From Turritopsis dohrnii (Eukaryota > Cnidaria > Hydrozoa > Anthoathecata > Oceaniidae): DNA of 64,000 nucleotides. Below, in pieces: positions 59,120-64,000 of the stretch. A program made the translations under genes and the position numbers. The stretch's first letter is position 1. Every line of letters begins with the position of its first letter. The notes below the pieces were generated by a model. It made no database searches and was not told the DNA's origin. It saw nothing but the letters and a program-made list of their open reading frames with translations. The stretch spans positions 930,001-994,000 of the forward strand of contig BQMF02000102.1 in NCBI GenBank assembly GCA_027922465.2, read 5' to 3'.

Positions 59120-60164
59120 GTTTCCTTTGATTCCAGTTTAAATTCTAAAAGCACTAATATAGATACATCTACTGTCCATCAAATTAACCATTAGCAATCT
59201 AACATTAAGTTTAACCCAAAATTTTCTATTCTCTATTCTTCTTTCAGCCTTTCTTTTATTCAATCGGTGTGAATTGTTTTCGTAAGAGCAATCACTTAAA
59301 AGCCACAATGAAAAGTAGGTAGAACACAGTCGCAAATGACATGTAAAAGAGCAATCAAGATTTTTCATGTCTAATTTCTAGAATGATTTATGTGAATTCT
59401 GTGTCAAAACTGAAACCTTTCCATGCTGTATAACTAAAATAACTAAGCAAAAGTATTTTACTATGACCAACTTTTACAAACATATACAAGCATCAATCAA
59501 ATAATTTTAATGATGGCCATCCCCCCCAAAAGTTTTGACCAAATTTCTTTGTCATCACATCAACAATGTGGGTGATCCCCAAAAACATCAGTTATCCCAA
59601 TTGTTCTAGAGACATTTTCCCCAAAATGTCACTTTTGATTGGGATGCAATGCAGGGGTTCCTCTTGAAGATAAAAACTGAAGACAGCATTGCACCCCCAA
59701 TCAACTGGGGAACTGTTGCATTGCAACCCGAATAGCAGCTATGACGTTTTGGGGGAAATATCTAAGGAATCAATAGGGCGAACTGACGCTTTTTTAAGGT
59801 TCACAACATTGCCTGACAACATTTGATGCAACATTTGGAATTTAACATTGCCTAAAACACTTCATTTTTGGAATCTGTTCAAACAATTTGATTTGTCATT
59901 TTTTGTTGAAATATGCAGCCATGAAATATATTTTTGAAAACAAAAGTTAAAATTTTTTTCAAAAAATGAGCTTTCGCTGAACAGAGAGGTTTACACATAG
60001 TAATGTTAAATTAATGATAACATGGAAACCTAGAAAAATTAAGTCACTGTTCCTTTAGAGGATAAAGTATCTCATGGTATGGTTTCAACACGATAAAATG
60101 AACGGTAACAACTTTTTAAAAACTGTATTATTAGACAATTTTATACTTGTAGTATTATATAATA
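59120..60164. other. 5' flank of the LRR gene with Helitron fragments
   Basis: No gene was seen. About 59515-59770 holds pieces related to the Helitron interior (CATCAGTTATCCCAATTG, TTTTGATTGGGATGCAATG), some inverted relative to one another. The rest is AT-rich and featureless. Confidence 0.5.
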
Positions 60165-60989
60165 CTAGCAGCCAAGGCGGCGTCTCTTACCGCCTATGTC
60201 CACCTGCTCTGTATCACTGTATCAATTAATGTCAAATTTCCTTAAAACGGCTCGTACAACTTGTGTTCAACCAGAAGCAGATTCAAAGTCACAACCTCTG
60301 GTAAAACCAATCTTTTATCAGTGTAACAATACACTCAAAACGTAGAGAAAGGAAACTTCAACTTCTTATTAGCTTTTGTTTTGAAAAAGTTACGCGCTCT
60401 AACATGGGTGCTATCAAACGTAAGGGGGAAATCGTTTCTCTTCTTAAAAAGATCACACAGGAGGAGAAAAAAAGGCACGTGCTAAATGAATAAAGAGAAT
60501 AAAAAAACGTTCGATCAGAAGCGCTTAACAATTAAAAAAAGAAATTAAATTAAAAGAAAAGCAAAAAATATTTTGTTTCATGATACTCTTTTTTTACCTA
60601 TCGGTTTTTAAACATTATTGCTCGAAAAAAAGTTTACCCGTCTCAGACAGTCAGGCAAGGATATGTTAGGATACACTGGCAAACCGAACATGCTGCCACG
60701 TTCTGCCACTGCTGCTTTTTGTCCAAACTGTTTAATCAGTTAGTTTCTTTGTATTAAGTTGATGTATTGTTTTCAAAGCCAACGTAGTCAACGTAGTCCT
60801 TGGAATATAAAACTAACAGTAATAAAAAAAACAAAAACGTTATTCCTATTAGTTCATCAGCCAAAAAAAGTCACGTTCGAACTCACATCGCACACAAAAA
60901 AAGAAATAATTTCGCTCACAACTTAACCTACCATTTTGAGTGACTTACAAACAAACAAACAGACAGACAGAGAATCGGCTATTAATAGA
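60165..60989 (-). mobile_element. Helitron-like non-autonomous element, 825 bp
   Basis: Sister copy of 44873-45727. On the minus strand it starts TCTATTAATAGCCGATTC and ends in a GC hairpin plus CTAG, with A before and T after. Alignment by eye shows small indels relative to the sister, including a shorter (ACAA)n tract. No coding capacity. Confidence 0.8.
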
Positions 60990-63900
60990 TAGTTTTAATT
61001 TTTATTGTAACGTACACCTGAAGATGTTGGAGAGAACGAAAAGCTTTGTGTAATTTTAACTATTGTTTTTGATATTAGTATATTTAATTTAATGATGTAA
61101 TACACAAACAGTGCTTAAAAAAGAATTTACTTTTGATGCATCATATTATAATCTTTCGTAAAATGTTTCTACCAAAGGACCCATTGTCATTATTTTTATT
61201 TGGTTCACGTGGGTGAACCGTTCTAACTAATTCAAAGTCTAACTTTGATCTGAAAAATATTATAATAATGGACAATCATAATCATTACTTATAGTGATGA
61301 CTGATGTGCTTCAGTAATTACAGCAATTCCCAACGTGTGTCCAGATTTTTTTGCGATCAAAAGTTGACTTGTTGAAACAGCACTATTATTTTCCAAAAAA
61401 ACCTTTGCTGATGAAAATATGGCTGCCTTCAATTTGTAAACAATAAAGGCATGCATTTTTATAAGCCTCTTGTCTTGTGGTTGTCTTATACATCAGTAGA
61501 AGCAACTTTTAATTGCAATATCTAAGTAGTATAATCTTGGTTAAGTAGTTTCTAAATTGGATTCAGTTTTTCTGAATCACTTAGCCAAACTTTCTGTTTG
61601 TTAACATAAATCTAATGGAAGGACATTATATGTGTCTTTAAAAGAAGCTAAAACAACCTTCTTCGAAAACAAAACTATAATTTGGACATGTCAATTCAGA
61701 GAAAGGGATAACATGGACTGTGGAATTATAAATATAAATTTTTTTTCCCATTATATAGATATTCAACACAAACCACTGTCAAAACTGTAAACCTTGGCTT
61801 GCGCTGTTGTACCTTGACCCTTGTGTGTCTGGAATGTTTTATTATGCGGAGCGATAGAGATACAAGCCTGGATTGTAGCACCAATATCCGTACCGTAAAT
61901 AAAAATGTACCTATTAACATATGAATAACGCACTATTGTTGCGTCCTCCAATGAAATCGTCCAATGACGTAATATATATAGATTGAAAATACTCTAGAAG
62001 TCATGAATGGAATTACAAGCAAACAAACATGGTATGTAATGTACTGTTGGTAAGAAGAAAAACGACGTTCTCAGTGTAGTGTAATGCATAATGTCTCTCA
62101 TCCAACATTGTGTGAAACGTTGTGTGAATAAATATATTATTATTTTGTTTTCGAATATTTTACTGCTCCTCTATTTTTGGTGTTTCATTTTTTCATATAC
62201 TGCACATAAACACACTACATACTTCCAATATTGCAATTATTATTTTGGAATAATGTTTTTATATTTTTGGGTTTTATAAATCTCGACCTTTTTTCAATTT
62301 TTAGTTATTGTAAGTCTTTTTCTTATTAAACAACAGTTCAAAAAAGCTGTTATGAATAGCTAACTATTATTTGGTAGGAGTGTATAATATGTTTCAATTT
62401 CTTTTATCTTCAACACATAATAACATAACGAATGTATAACATTTCTTTTCTTTGTCAGCTTTCTTTGATAATTTTTTTCACAGTGAGTAGATGATTTTCA
62501 AATGTTTTCTATTTCTAAGGCATGATCCAAATTATGCTTTTGAGATTTAGTTTGCAACATTATTTGTTACTGTATGTATTACTAATTGAATATAATTTCA
62601 GTTGGGCAAGGAGTTTCATTATAAATAATGATTGAAGCCACATTTTGTAAAATTTCTCTTTGTTAATTTAAAATGTTTCGTGGCCGCGTCTGTATTACTA
62701 TTGTATTGAAATTTTACCTGTGATGACATCTATAAATTAATCATATAAATTATTATAATGATTGTATAATGATGAGTGATGCTGCCATTAAAACCCGCAC
62801 AGTCAAAATTGGCCCGCTTTGTCTTAAATAAAACTCACTCATTGTTTAATTGCTTAATATTAACATAGTTTTCTTTAATGTTTAGTTCTGAAATGTTGAA
62901 TATGTGATGTTAATGATCAATTATGCATCTACAAATGTGGATAGGCACCTCCTCTAAGCATAGCATTCTGTTTTTGCTTGTATATGTGTATCAGAACTTC
63001 TGCTTGATTTTATTGATTTTTGAAAATATAAATCTCATTTTCATATTCTTACAAGATGTTTGAAAGAATTTCTGTTTTTCACAAAATGTTTGGATTGGCA
63101 GTTTCATATTTTTAAGAAAATCTTTGAATTAAACTAACGATTTCCAAACTTTTTTAACTGCTGCTGCCAGTTTTCATTTTATCCATCTGTATGTTGCGCT
63201 GATAGTCTTTGTACTTTGAAATATTCTAAATGACTAAACATGTTTCTCCAAATCACAGTCAAACCTGACTTTTATCCCTGATTTGATTATAAGTTATCAA
63301 CTATTCCACAAAATCTGTAAGGCAAAGAACGAGTATATATTTTATAGTTCCTCTTAGTCTTATAATGTTAATATATTATAATGAGTTTGTTATTGTATTT
63401 ATGTATATAATGAAAACATATTTTTAGAATAACATTTGATCAAAAGTATCTTTGATCTTTTATTACTCCTTTATTAATACTGACCTAAAAGACCTGAACA
63501 GTGTCAACTAAAAAAGTTTCTAATGAGCTTTTGTAGACACAGTGTTTATAAACATAGTCAGTTTTTCTTGATAAATGCTGTATACTCCAACATGAATGGT
63601 ATTGATCTATTCAGGGGTCATTATAATTTTATTTCATACAGATAAACTTTTAGTTCTCGCTAGAAACTCGTCTATATTTCGAATCTTTTTATCGAACACA
63701 AAACAATATCCTCTTTTAGACCCCCCTCCCATATTATTCCTCAATGACATTAAATTATTCCTGACAGCCTGGTGATGAGATCACTATGCAATAAAACATC
63801 ATGATGCGAAATCGAAATTTTTAATCCCTTATCACACACACACACAAAAGTTGTTTTGTCATAAGAATAGGAGAATTTTTTTGTGAGCTAAGCAACAGGT

Positions 63901-64000
63901 CAATAGTTGCATCGACCAAATTGCAACATTATTTTACAATTTTGAACTAAATCGTTAAATTCGGAGCGGAAAAATGTTTGGTTCGCTGCTTAAAAGTCAA
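60990..64000. other. AT-rich interval, no supported gene
   Basis: Open frames are short. Overlapping minus-strand frames near 61726-61951 begin at an ATG but resemble nothing recognised. A (CA)n run lies near 63833-63848. No further repeat family was identified. The window ends in ordinary AT-rich sequence. Confidence 0.5.

Noticed and set aside
61726..61951. Two overlapping minus frames starting near an ATG
   Set aside because: No domain, only 62-64 codons, and no supporting splice partner; not enough to call a gene.

Overview
This window is animal nuclear DNA. It is AT-rich, and its genes have GT-AG introns and metazoan-specific products (synaptogyrin, MOSMO, an astacin protease, CDK20). 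Dense small transposons separate them. The protein set and the many short foldback repeats suggest a cnidarian, possibly a hydrozoan. That is inference; no sequence here fixes the species.

Layout. 1-6.2 kb: no gene recognised, only repeats. 6.25-6.78 kb (-): intronless ankyrin-repeat protein. 6.8-19.2 kb: gene-poor, with several foldback elements. 19.2-24.1 kb (-): synaptogyrin, 3 exons. 24.3-29.7 kb (+): MOSMO-like four-pass membrane protein, 3 exons, head-to-head with synaptogyrin (255 bp between start codons). 31.6-35.5 kb (-): secreted astacin metalloprotease, 6 exons plus a possible microexon. 39.4-44.7 kb (-): NUBP1, 11 exons, with a 66-bp minisatellite in intron 7. 46.2-47.5 kb (-): ACOT/BAAT-type acyl-CoA thioesterase. 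48.6-49.6 kb (-): CDK20. 50.4-52.2 kb (-): PNKP without an FHA domain. 52.5-53.8 kb (-): REXO2. 54.8-59.1 kb (-): leucine-rich-repeat protein, 3 exons. 59.1-64 kb: no supported gene, but a second full Helitron-like element. The last six genes all lie on the minus strand. Most are housekeeping: cytosolic Fe-S assembly, lipid CoA hydrolysis, cell cycle/cilium kinase, DNA end repair, oligoribonucleotide turnover.

Exon junctions were placed by hand from splice consensus, reading phase and family alignment from memory. All listed multi-exon models keep frame end to end.

Mobile DNA explains much of the remaining sequence. It includes about 14 copies of a 120-bp MITE (called MITE-A here) and several copies of a short palindromic repeat (MITE-B). 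There are also TTAA- and TTA-flanked foldbacks, a 914-bp long-TIR element, and two Helitron-like elements with A/T insertion flanks. The most unusual family has exact 6-bp target duplications in both copies. Its long copy carries a 107-bp tandem array and an ORF with an acidic tail; its short copy is nested inside Helitron-like DNA in an intron. MITE-A has also altered genes: one copy supplies the astacin stop codon, and others sit right beside 5' splice sites.
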